This document shows positions 54,296 to 62,157 of a stretch of DNA of 64,000 bases, piece after piece. The DNA is from CAYMCO01 sp964388955. GTDB taxonomy: Bacteria; Chloroflexota; Anaerolineae; Anaerolineales; E44-bin32. The stretch is from positions 248,001 to 312,000 of the forward strand of contig CAYMCO010000001.1 of NCBI GenBank assembly GCA_964388955.1. Reading direction: 5' to 3'. A program made the position numbers and the translations under genes. Under the pieces are notes generated by a model. That model had not been told where the DNA came from. It made no database searches and worked only from the letters and a program-made list of their open reading frames with translations. Positions within the stretch are counted from its first letter, which is position 1. The number at the start of each line of letters is the position of its first letter.

Positions 54296-55525
54296 ATGCG
54301 ATATCCGCCAGCGGTTGTGATGCCGGCTGACCGGCCAGCGTCATTGGGGATCGCCCGATCGCTTGGACGCCGCGGTGTCCGGGTATATGCCGTCGACGCA
54401 GACCCGGATGAGATTGGCATGCTCTCCAACTATCTGATTCCGTCTCCGTTGCCGGGCTCCTGGGATTCGGAGGAAGACCGGCTTCTTCATCTGCTGGATC
54501 TCGGCAGGAGGCTTGATGGAGAGGCCGTCCTATTCCCAGTTCGGGATGACGATGTCTTGCTTTGCTCCCGCTATCGAGGCGAATTGCAGGAATACTATAG
54601 ATATGTGATGCCAGATCACGCGACGGTGAAGAACCTCTTGACCAAAGATGGCCTTCACGAAGTGGCAAGCAGGTACAACATTCCCAGCCCTCGGATGTTC
54701 CGGGTGACCAACCAAGATGACGTGGAGCGAATTGCCGATCAGCTACCCTATCCGGTGATCATCAAACCCACCTTCAGCCCTTCTTGGCTGAGGCCGGAAA
54801 TCAGCTCCATGCTGCGGGAGGGACCGCTGAGAGGCACGCCGAAGGTAGCTTTGTGCCGTTGCTCCGAGAACCTGGTGGATACATACAGGAGAATTGCTGA
54901 TTTTGATAGTCGTATGATCATCCAGGAGGTAATCCCTGGGGAGGACGAACGGCTGGCCTATTTCTGCTTCTACCTCGATCGCAGTTCGAAACCACTCGCG
55001 ATATTCGCAGGAAGAAAACTGCGCGTATTGCCTGTGGGCTTCGGCTCCGCCACGTATGTGCGCAGCTTTCATGACCCGAAGTTGGAAGAAGTCAGCCTCA
55101 AGCTTCTTGACGGGACCGGATATCAGGGATTGGGAGGCATTGAGTTCAAGTTGGATCCCCGAGATGATGCCTACAAGCTGATCGAGTTCAACGCCAGATT
55201 GGGAATGTGGGACTGCCTGAGTATCAGATGCGGGATCGATATCCCATATATCGCATATTGCGACGCGCTGGACTGGCCCGTCGAGCCCAAGTACGAATAC
55301 CGAGACGATGTCATCTGGATTGACTTCCAGCGTGACGTCCGAGCCTTCTTGATATATAGGAGAGATGGGCAACTGAGCCTGGGGAGGTGGCTGCGTTCCC
55401 TACTCGGTGAGAAAGACTGGGCCTATTTCTCTCGGGATGACTGGAAGCCGGCAATTGTGGCACTACTCAAGGCATTTCAACGCCCGTGGGAGAGTCTGAA
55501 GCGGAGAATCCTCCCCGCGGCATGA
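54296..55525 (+). CDS. ATP-grasp carboxylate-amine ligase-like protein
   Basis: 409 residues from ATG 54296; a longer frame overlaps the DUF362 gene and is rejected. The pre-ATP-grasp part resembles a Rossmann-like domain (LGIARSLGRRGVRVYAVDAD). The ATP-grasp core shows YPVIIKPTFSP (ATP-binding Lys), MIIQEVIPGEDE and a metal-binding IEFNARLGMWD (Glu-x-Asn). Such enzymes join a carboxylate to an amine through an acyl phosphate. It may attach an amino acid to a sugar or precursor, in keeping with the two FemAB-like neighbours; this is inferred. The C-terminal ~70 residues are aromatic and basic and may touch the membrane. Confidence 0.82.
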   Translation: MRYPPAVVMPADRPASLGIARSLGRRGVRVYAVDADPDEIGMLSNYLIPSPLPGSWDSEEDRLLHLLDLGRRLDGEAVLFPVRDDDVLLCSRYRGELQEYYRYVMPDHATVKNLLTKDGLHEVASRYNIPSPRMFRVTNQDDVERIADQLPYPVIIKPTFSPSWLRPEISSMLREGPLRGTPKVALCRCSENLVDTYRRIADFDSRMIIQEVIPGEDERLAYFCFYLDRSSKPLAIFAGRKLRVLPVGFGSATYVRSFHDPKLEEVSLKLLDGTGYQGLGGIEFKLDPRDDAYKLIEFNARLGMWDCLSIRCGIDIPYIAYCDALDWPVEPKYEYRDDVIWIDFQRDVRAFLIYRRDGQLSLGRWLRSLLGEKDWAYFSRDDWKPAIVALLKAFQRPWESLKRRILPAA

Positions 55526-55596
55526 GCTGGACGTCTCGTGGAGCACATCTGGATACCGGAGACAAGTGCCACCACAACGCTCCCCATCAATTCCCT

Positions 55597-55621
55597 ATGC
55601 GGGGGGGTTTCGTCCCCGCAT
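55597..55621. repeat. Hairpin downstream of the ATP-grasp gene
   Basis: ATGCGGGG (55597-55604) pairs with CCCCGCAT (55614-55621) over a nine-base loop. No U-run follows. It lies in the 287-base gap before the last deacetylase. A 47-codon frame at 55620-55763 starts inside it and is not supported. Confidence 0.4.
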
Positions 55622-55812
55622 GCGGATCCTTGGCACACAATTAATCTCCGAAGGCTATCCCGCCCGCGCCCGGACACAGCGCGAGCGGATTCGTCTGTTT
55701 GGGCCGAGTCCTGCGCCCAGTCGCGGCTCCGTGCCCGCGCTCGCAGCTTTGATCCTCCACTAGGTTGAATCTGGCCGATGGCGCGAAGTGCTAGATCGAG
55801 AGAAGCGGAAAC

Positions 55813-57003
55813 TTGCAAGACATCCAACGGGACCTATGGGGTGAGAACAGCCCAATGCTGTTTTGGCAGTGTCAGACCGACATCTCCAACGAAGCTTGGA
55901 GCACCGCCGTACGCCACGCGCTGCCCACACTTCAGATGGATGTTCAAGATCCTGGGCTGATTCCCTATCTCACCTTGGGGGAAGGGCAATTCGGCCCCGA
56001 CCACTGGAGGCTTTCGAACCTAACTCGTGTCTATTATCTCCTCAAACCTGGGATCCCACGGTCCATTTCCAGGCGGTTGCGCTCGCTGATATCTCATCGA
56101 CAGAAGGCAAGCTTTCAGCTTGGTTGGCCCATTGAAGATCGATATGTCAGGTTCCTCTGGGAAACCATGCGCCAACTGATGCTCATCCTGGGCCGTCAAA
56201 CGATCCCATTTCGAAGTCTCTGGCCTGACGGCCATCAGTTTGCTTTGGTGCTGACACACGATATCGAGACCACGAGCGGCTTGCGATCCATCATGCAGAT
56301 CGCCGACCTGGAATCCGAGTTCGGCCTCCGTTCGTCATTCAACTTTGTTGCAGATCGTTACCCCATCGACACCGGATTGCTGAGTGAGTTGAGGCACCGG
56401 GGTTTTGAAATCGGGGTCCATGGTCTCCGCCACGATGGGAAGCTCTTCTCCTCAGAGGAAACCTTCTTGCGCCGCGCGCACGAGATCAACGAGCACCTAG
56501 CCCAGCTCAAGTCTTTCGGATTCAGATCCCCCCTGACACACCGTGATCCGCATCTGCTCCAGGCGCTTCACATCGACTACGATCTATCCTTCTTCGATAC
56601 CGATCCCTTTGAGCCGATCCCTGGTGGAACAATGAGCATCTGGCCATTCTTTATCGGCGACTTCGTTGAACTCCCCTACACACTCCCACAGGACTATACG
56701 CTGGTAGAAGTTCTTGGGGAGACCTCCCCAGCTATCTGGCTGTACAAGGCCGAATTCATTCGAAGCCACCATGGCATGGCCCTCATCAACACCCATCCAG
56801 ACTACCTTAGGAACCCGCGGCATTTGCGGATCTATCGAGATTTCCTTTCCGCGATGGTCGAGAGGGGAGGGCATTGGCATGCGCTCCCGCGGAATGCTGC
56901 ACGGTGGTGGCGCCTTCGCGCCTCACAATCCACCCTTGGGCGGACTTCCCTGTATGAGAGCAATCTGGTTCTTGACGAGGATCAAGTTCGAATAGAGGCA
57001 TGA
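55813..57003 (+). CDS. Polysaccharide deacetylase-like protein
   Basis: 396 residues from TTG 55813; ATG 55855 (MLFWQCQTD) is an equally good start. The central NodB-like domain has ALVLTHDIETTSG (Asp), SSFNFVADRY, FEIGVHGLRHDGKLF (His ligands) and FRSPLTHRDP (motif 3-like). The last third is aromatic-rich with WLYKAEFIRSHHGMALINTHP. It belongs to the group of deacetylases seen beside FemAB-like genes in exopolysaccharide loci. There is no signal peptide, so it is cytoplasmic. It is the last plus-strand gene of the locus; the next gene is convergent. Confidence 0.78.
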   Translation: MQDIQRDLWGENSPMLFWQCQTDISNEAWSTAVRHALPTLQMDVQDPGLIPYLTLGEGQFGPDHWRLSNLTRVYYLLKPGIPRSISRRLRSLISHRQKASFQLGWPIEDRYVRFLWETMRQLMLILGRQTIPFRSLWPDGHQFALVLTHDIETTSGLRSIMQIADLESEFGLRSSFNFVADRYPIDTGLLSELRHRGFEIGVHGLRHDGKLFSSEETFLRRAHEINEHLAQLKSFGFRSPLTHRDPHLLQALHIDYDLSFFDTDPFEPIPGGTMSIWPFFIGDFVELPYTLPQDYTLVEVLGETSPAIWLYKAEFIRSHHGMALINTHPDYLRNPRHLRIYRDFLSAMVERGGHWHALPRNAARWWRLRASQSTLGRTSLYESNLVLDEDQVRIEA

Positions 57004-57125
57004 TGCTTCAACGCAAACACCAGCATTCCCTGTGCGGTCGCACACTGCCCATGTCTTCCCACCGACGCCGCACTCCCATTGCGGTCAGGTGCGAGCTGGT
57101 GAGAAGCGCGATCCAGAGTTGGCAG

Positions 57126-58625
57126 TCAGAATAAGGGTGTTGAGATACTCTTCCAGAGGTGAACAAGCACCGTATAAAGCTCAAGCCAGGATGCGGATTG
57201 CGTCAGCTTTAACCACAATAGAGGATGAATCCGGACCGAGTCTTCACCGAATCTCTGGCTGCCCCCCCCGAACACATTGCCTTTGATCACATAGTTCATC
57301 CCATCTCCGCCGAGCTGGGTTCGGTTCAAGATCAGTAGATTCTCGGTGATTAGAGTGCTGTCGCCTCCCATTCCCATCCCATTCGCCCTTATGCCGGTAT
57401 CCGCGCCAAAGATAATGTTGCCGTTGATCTCATTTCCGGGGTAGCCCGCAAGGTATATCCCATCGAGACCATTGGTCCGAAAGACGAGATTGTTGAATAC
57501 GTGATTGTCCGGACCGTATATTGAAATCGCCCCCGCCCAATCCTCGGAGCCGTCACTCCAGGCCAAGATGTTCCCATAGACCAGTGATGCTCTAGCCCCC
57601 TCTCCAAGAATCACCACACCCCATGTCGAGTTGTTGTCCGAGTAGACATTCCCCTCCACCACCGTCCCGACTATTCCATCTTTGATATCCGTCCCTTCAT
57701 TCCCTCCGGGAGTGTCATGGATTTGATTATGTATGATGTGGTTGTGGTCGCTGCCATCAGCCATATAGGCAGTTCCAATATAGACGCCCTCCCCCGGTCC
57801 CCGGCGTCCATTCTGATAGATGTCGTTGCCCTGGATTATGTTGAATCTACTCCCTTGCCCGGAGCCCTCTGATGAGATGTAGACGCCCGGTCGATCGTTG
57901 CCGAATATCACCCCATTCCGGAACACATCATGGGTGCTGCCCTTGACCATCGCCACTCCTGCATGGCAACTGCCGGTGACGATAAAACCATCCACGATGA
58001 CATAGTGCACATTGCTGAAGTTGACGGCCGCGGATTCGCAGTCGCTTTGACCAACATCCAGCATGACGCGTTCAGTGCCATAATTCATGATCTTTAGCGG
58101 GGTCGCAATGCTGGCCTTGACATGCTGCGCTTCATCAACGAATGGGCCACCTTCCACCGTTGCAGAGCTCCCGTCTACAGCCTCGATCCGATAGACACCG
58201 TTGTTCGACTTCCAGCTATCATAGACATATAGATAATCACCGGCGCGCACATCAGACAGCCCGGGCGCGAATACTACACGGTTGCGCCCGGTCAGCACCA
58301 CATCCGCCAAAGCTTGTCGTTCGATCCCCGACTGCGTGAGCGAGAGCCGCTCCTGATACACACCTCCCCTCACCAAGACCGTGTCCCCGGCCCCTGCCCT
58401 GGCAATCGCGGCGCCGATTGAGCGTAGGGGTTGGGTGAACGTGCCGGGCGACGAATCATCCCCTGTGGGACCGACATAATAGATGCGCCCACCGAACGAC
58501 TGCGCGCCGATTGTGCTTTCCCCTGCGTGACTCAAAGTGCTGATGGGTGGCGGCAGCGAGGCCCATACGGATGAACAGGCCAGAGACAATATCATGATGC
58601 CATACGCGATCGTCATGCTGAACAT
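57126..58625 (-). CDS. Right-handed parallel beta-helix protein, C-terminally reduced paralogue
   Basis: 499 residues. Signal peptide at the N-terminus (TIAYGIMILSLACSSVWA). Residues about 45-440 match the neighbour at 58934 nearly throughout: RIYYVGPTGDDSSPGT, AGDTVLVRGGVYQERL, GDYLYVYDSWKSNNGVYRIE, VTGSCHAGVAMVKGS, GNDRPGVYIS and STWGVVILGE. These proteins form a pectate-lyase-like coil with many Asn residues in turns. After about residue 455 similarity to the paralogue fades, and the last 40 residues (KLTQSASWLELYTVL onward) do not look like a beta-helix cap. The C-terminal linker and tail of the paralogue are missing. An eight-base C run at 57262-57269 could mark a slippage or assembly error, though shifting frame does not clearly restore the paralogue's end. 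Confidence 0.75.
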   Translation of the reverse strand: MFSMTIAYGIMILSLACSSVWASLPPPISTLSHAGESTIGAQSFGGRIYYVGPTGDDSSPGTFTQPLRSIGAAIARAGAGDTVLVRGGVYQERLSLTQSGIERQALADVVLTGRNRVVFAPGLSDVRAGDYLYVYDSWKSNNGVYRIEAVDGSSATVEGGPFVDEAQHVKASIATPLKIMNYGTERVMLDVGQSDCESAAVNFSNVHYVIVDGFIVTGSCHAGVAMVKGSTHDVFRNGVIFGNDRPGVYISSEGSGQGSRFNIIQGNDIYQNGRRGPGEGVYIGTAYMADGSDHNHIIHNQIHDTPGGNEGTDIKDGIVGTVVEGNVYSDNNSTWGVVILGEGARASLVYGNILAWSDGSEDWAGAISIYGPDNHVFNNLVFRTNGLDGIYLAGYPGNEINGNIIFGADTGIRANGMGMGGDSTLITENLLILNRTQLGGDGMNYVIKGNVFGGGSQRFGEDSVRIHPLLWLKLTQSASWLELYTVLVHLWKSISTPLF

Positions 58626-58714
58626 GGACTAACCTGCACCCCGGTGTTGCGACGGGCAGCCGCCAGCAACTAAGAGTGAACCTTCGCAGTGGGATGTCTC
58701 TACCGAGACGGAGA

Positions 58715-58750
58715 GACAACGGAATGGTATTTCGCCGCCATTCCGTTGTC
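58715..58750. repeat. 13-bp perfect inverted repeat between the two beta-helix genes
   Basis: GACAACGGAATGG (58715-58727) pairs with CCATTCCGTTGTC (58738-58750) around a ten-base loop. Relative to minus-strand transcription it lies after the 58934 gene and before the 58625 start. There is no U-run on either side. It may reduce read-through or act as an operator. The rest of the 308-base gap has no gene. Confidence 0.55.
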
Positions 58751-58933
58751 AAGATCTTCCGAATTCGACGATTCGAGCATGGGGTTCTTCTTGCCAGCAG
58801 GGCGTGGATTGTTCCACCAGCGCCACGTGTCCGAGGTATTTCCGCCCTGGCGGTTTGCAGTCGAACCGAAGACAGGCAGATCCGGGCACGCAAAACTCTG
58901 CAGCCCATCTCTATCTGCGAGTGAGAGCTCGCG

Positions 58934-61033
58934 CTAGAGCCCTGATAATAGGTCCTGCAACCAGAATTGGACTGCGATTTGTGCCTTCGCCGTCCACGCG
59001 CGCATCCATTGCCAAATATCAGAGTCATCGGGCAGCGGATGGCTCGCGACGTACCTTGCGATTTCGAACTTGAGGCGCCTCAGGCCCACGATGAACGGAT
59101 CCTCGGGCCTCGCCTGTGGCGGCTTACCCGAGACCCCACCCTCCGGGACGCTGGCCGGCATTGGCGCCGGTGCCGGAGCCTGTGCTTCGCCGCTGTCAGA
59201 CGGGAGGGCCTCCTCTCCCGCGGGGAGATCCTCTTCCAAGGATCCTGCCGACGATGCCTCTTGCGGCTCAGGCATACGACTCTGCCCCTCGAGGCCCTCT
59301 GCCATCGCAGGGGCTCCGGAATCTGCGGAGGCCAAAGCGGGTGCCTCCGCCTGCACTGCTCTCAGCACGCCCGGGGTCGGGAACGCATGCACCTCAATGA
59401 AAGGGGTGACCGCCGATGGGGGCTCTGGCGGACCGATCTCTGGGGTCGGCGTTTGGGAGGGGATTATGTGCGGCGTCTCAGTCGCACTCGGGGCGGGCGT
59501 AGAGGTGGGCGCCGCCGCCTCACTCTCAAAGGCGCCGATATCCGTCTTCAATCCCATGGGTCGCGTCCCGCCGTCCAGATCCGTGGTCAAACCCACCTCG
59601 AGGCCGGCATCAATGGCCGGGCTCGAAAGCTTGAGCTGGAAATTTCCGGCCGATCTGTCTATGAACTCCGGATTTCCCTCAACGGCATTCTGTCCTGTTG
59701 CGCTGCTGGCTCCATTGAACAGGTTGTTGGTGATTTCGAGTCCGGCCACGTTCCCCGCAAGTTGATTTCCGTTATCACTGAGGAGGTTGTTTATCACTCT
59801 TGCGTTCGTGACTCCGGGCCCCCCGCCCGCGACCCCGATCCCGGTATCCGCGCCCGAGATCGTGTTGTTGTAGATTTCATTTCCCGGATAGCGCATCAAG
59901 TAGATTCCGTCCAGCCCAGCCAAATCGAATATCAGGTTATTGAACACAAGGTTGTGCGGTCCGAAGATGCTGATCGCACCCGCCCACTCCTTCGAGCCGC
60001 TGCAATTCCTGAACACATTCCCGTATACCAGCGCTTCGGTCGATTCCTCGCCCAGAATGACGACTCCCCAGGTCGAATTGCTGTCCCGGAAGACATTCCC
60101 CTCAATAACGGTACCTTTCGTATGGGGCTTGATGTCCGCGCCCTCGTTCCCGCCCTGGGGTTGATAGATCACATTGTCAATGATGTGATTGTAGTCACTG
60201 TCGTCATCGCCATATGCTTCCCCAATGTAGACGCCCTCTCCGGGGCCGTTTTGGCCGTTGTCGTATATTGCGTTGCCTTCGATGATATTGTACGTGTTCC
60301 CCTCACTGTAGTTCTCCGAGGCGATATAGATCCCGGGTCGATCGTTGCCGTATACCTTGCCATTGCGGAACACGTTGTGGTGACTTCCCCTTACCATGGC
60401 CACGCCCGCGTGGCAGCTGCCCGTCACCTGGAAGTGATCCACGATGACATAGCTCACATGATCGAAATCGACCACAGGGTTTCTGCAATCCGCGTGGTTG
60501 ATGTCGACGGTAACCAGACCGCCTCCATCATTCCGGAATATGATCGGGGTTCCAATGGAGGCCTGCACCCCGCCCGTCTCGTCTGTGAATGGCGTCCCTT
60601 CGACCTTCACGAACCCATCCCCGACTTTGACAATCCTGAAGGCCCCATTGTTGGACTCCCTGCTGCGATACACATACAAGTAGTCTCCAACGCTAACACC
60701 ACCAAGGCCATCAAGCGACGCCCGATTCCCATTCGTCAACTGAACTGGCCGTACGGCTACGCGTTCCTGCCCGGACTCGCTCAGTGTGACAAGCTCTCGA
60801 TATATCCCTGAACGCACGTAGACTGTGTCCCCTGGGCCGACGCTGTTGGCGGCCTTCTGAATCGTCCGCCACGGCGCCGACTCCGTCCCCGGATTGGAAT
60901 CCCTCCCATCCAGGGACACGTAATAGGCGTTTCCCGCCGCTTGTGTCCCCGATCCCGCTCCGGGAACCAATGCCAGCAGCAGGCCGAGCATCATTGCCAT
61001 AGCTATATATGCATTACGCACGCTTCTGGACAT
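58934..61033 (-). CDS. Right-handed parallel beta-helix surface protein with Pro-rich tail
   Basis: 699 residues. Start ATG 61033 fits the SD (GGGGAGG, nine bases); ATG 61039 and GTG 61060 are in frame. Signal segment IAMAMMLGLLLALVPGAG. Residues about 35-500 are a beta-helix of the DUF1565/NosD-like kind (AYYVSLDGRDSNPGTE, PGDTVYVRSGIY, then Asn-rich turns), ending with a typical cap (SSPAIDAGL, DLDGGTRPMGLKTDIGAFE). From about 500 a Thr/Pro/Ala/Glu-rich linker follows, then a short amphipathic C-terminus (IAVQFWLQDLLSGL). It is likely exported and surface-associated, binding or cleaving polysaccharide; no catalytic residues are identifiable. A cyclic-di-GMP riboswitch and promoter lie upstream, making it a second-messenger-controlled matrix gene. 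Confidence 0.8.
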   Translation of the reverse strand: MSRSVRNAYIAMAMMLGLLLALVPGAGSGTQAAGNAYYVSLDGRDSNPGTESAPWRTIQKAANSVGPGDTVYVRSGIYRELVTLSESGQERVAVRPVQLTNGNRASLDGLGGVSVGDYLYVYRSRESNNGAFRIVKVGDGFVKVEGTPFTDETGGVQASIGTPIIFRNDGGGLVTVDINHADCRNPVVDFDHVSYVIVDHFQVTGSCHAGVAMVRGSHHNVFRNGKVYGNDRPGIYIASENYSEGNTYNIIEGNAIYDNGQNGPGEGVYIGEAYGDDDSDYNHIIDNVIYQPQGGNEGADIKPHTKGTVIEGNVFRDSNSTWGVVILGEESTEALVYGNVFRNCSGSKEWAGAISIFGPHNLVFNNLIFDLAGLDGIYLMRYPGNEIYNNTISGADTGIGVAGGGPGVTNARVINNLLSDNGNQLAGNVAGLEITNNLFNGASSATGQNAVEGNPEFIDRSAGNFQLKLSSPAIDAGLEVGLTTDLDGGTRPMGLKTDIGAFESEAAAPTSTPAPSATETPHIIPSQTPTPEIGPPEPPSAVTPFIEVHAFPTPGVLRAVQAEAPALASADSGAPAMAEGLEGQSRMPEPQEASSAGSLEEDLPAGEEALPSDSGEAQAPAPAPMPASVPEGGVSGKPPQARPEDPFIVGLRRLKFEIARYVASHPLPDDSDIWQWMRAWTAKAQIAVQFWLQDLLSGL

Positions 61034-61226
61034 ACTCATGAACCTCCCCGGGCTCGTCACGCAGAGGGCATCCCAGCCTGTCCTGGGATCCTCCCCATTG
61101 CATCTGCGATGACGCCCATACTCCTTCGCGACCCTCCCAACACCCCTTTCGCCCCGCGCCTGAATCCCCCAGAAAGCAAAATGCCTCCCGCCTGAGTAGC
61201 TCGAAAGGCAAAACGAATCCCGCTTT

Positions 61227-61305
61227 CGGCAGCTGGCTGTCCTGGCCGACCACTCCGGCTGTAGACCCTCTAGCTTTGCGCCGCCGGCTTTCGCCGGTTT
61301 TGCCG
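61227..61305 (-). promoter_or_regulatory. Cyclic-di-GMP-I (GEMM) riboswitch
   Basis: On the minus strand this reads CGGCAAAACC, then the hairpin CCGGCGAAAGCCGG with a GAAA tetraloop (61284-61297), then GGCGCAAAGC (61273-61282), GGGTCTA (61262-61268), a second stem, and AGCCAGCTGCCG closing the first helix. These are the hallmark blocks of the GEMM-I aptamer: AACC before a GNRA hairpin, CGCAAAGC after it, GGGTCTA and the closing GCCG. It lies 194 bases upstream of the beta-helix start codon. Whether binding turns the gene on or off is not evident; I did not find a clear terminator. Confidence 0.85.
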
Positions 61306-61380
61306 TTTTCGAGCGTTTGGCTTCCGTTTAGTCATGCATCAACGCTGGGTACCAAATCCTCCCTTCCCTCAATTGCGCTA

Positions 61381-61410
61381 ATTATACACTAATGGCTTGC
61401 AACCTTACAA
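61381..61410 (-). promoter_or_regulatory. Promoter for the riboswitch-controlled beta-helix gene
   Basis: On the minus strand TTGTAA (61410-61405) and a perfect TATAAT (61386-61381) are 18 bases apart. Transcription would begin near 61374, about 70 bases before the GEMM core. Confidence 0.7.
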
Positions 61411-61717
61411 CTACCTTACCACTTATATAGCGATAGTACCGGGGTACCGGATCTCCTGCCCCGACGGTGCTCAAATGCCAGCCGCATCGGGCATCCCGCA
61501 GGAACCCGCTCCTTCCCCGTTCTGAGTCGCTCCGCAACCCCCCTATCCCGCCGCCGCTCCTCGAAACGCCGATCGTTGATGGCTTCCCCCGAGTTTGGCA
61601 TAGAACCTGCATCCCCCCAGGAAAACGATCCGTATCTCGCCCGACCGCCAAGCGGTTATCGGATCAGCGGTTTGCAGGTGCCTTCCCAATCGGCGCCGGC
61701 GGAATGGAAAAGAGATC

Positions 61718-62119
61718 ATGACCACAGCTAACGTGCTAGTTGTCGATGACGACCCGGAAATGTGCCGCCTCGTCTCCACGATCTTGCATCCATCGGACAT
61801 CCAGGTGGAAACAGCCTTGGACGGCTACCAAGGGATCGAGAAGGCGCAGCAGCGCAAACCCGATTTGATCGTCCTGGATGTCATGATGCCCGGTATGGAC
61901 GGATGGGAGGCTTATCGGCACATCAAGGATGTCAGCAATGCGCCGATCATGTTCCTGACGGTGCTTTCCGATGATGCCAGCCGCGAGCGCGGCAGGGAAT
62001 TGGGAGCGGTCGATTTTCTGCACAAGCCTTTTGGAGCGAGAGAATTCCTTGAGCGCGTCAAAAGGCTTATCCGCGAGAGCGCACCTCAGACCCCGGCGCT
62101 ATCTCCCAGCGGGACGTAG
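61718..62119 (+). CDS. Stand-alone response regulator receiver protein
   Basis: 133 residues. Complete receiver: NVLVVDDDPEMC (acidic pair), VLDVMMPGMDGWEAY (phospho-acceptor Asp), MFLTVLSDDAS (Thr) and GAVDFLHKPFG (Lys). There is no output domain; after residue 120 only a short Pro/Ser tail remains. It is a close relative of the receiver in the phosphoglycosyl-transferase fusion at 31158, sharing MDGWE, MFLTVLSD and GAVDF-KPFG. It may compete for the same kinase or act in a phosphorelay. No histidine kinase is encoded in the window. Weak SD (GAGA) before ATG; convergent with the next gene. Confidence 0.85.
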   Translation: MTTANVLVVDDDPEMCRLVSTILHPSDIQVETALDGYQGIEKAQQRKPDLIVLDVMMPGMDGWEAYRHIKDVSNAPIMFLTVLSDDASRERGRELGAVDFLHKPFGAREFLERVKRLIRESAPQTPALSPSGT

Positions 62120-62157
62120 CTGGCAATTCACCGCACCAGGGGGCTTTGGCTGCCTGG

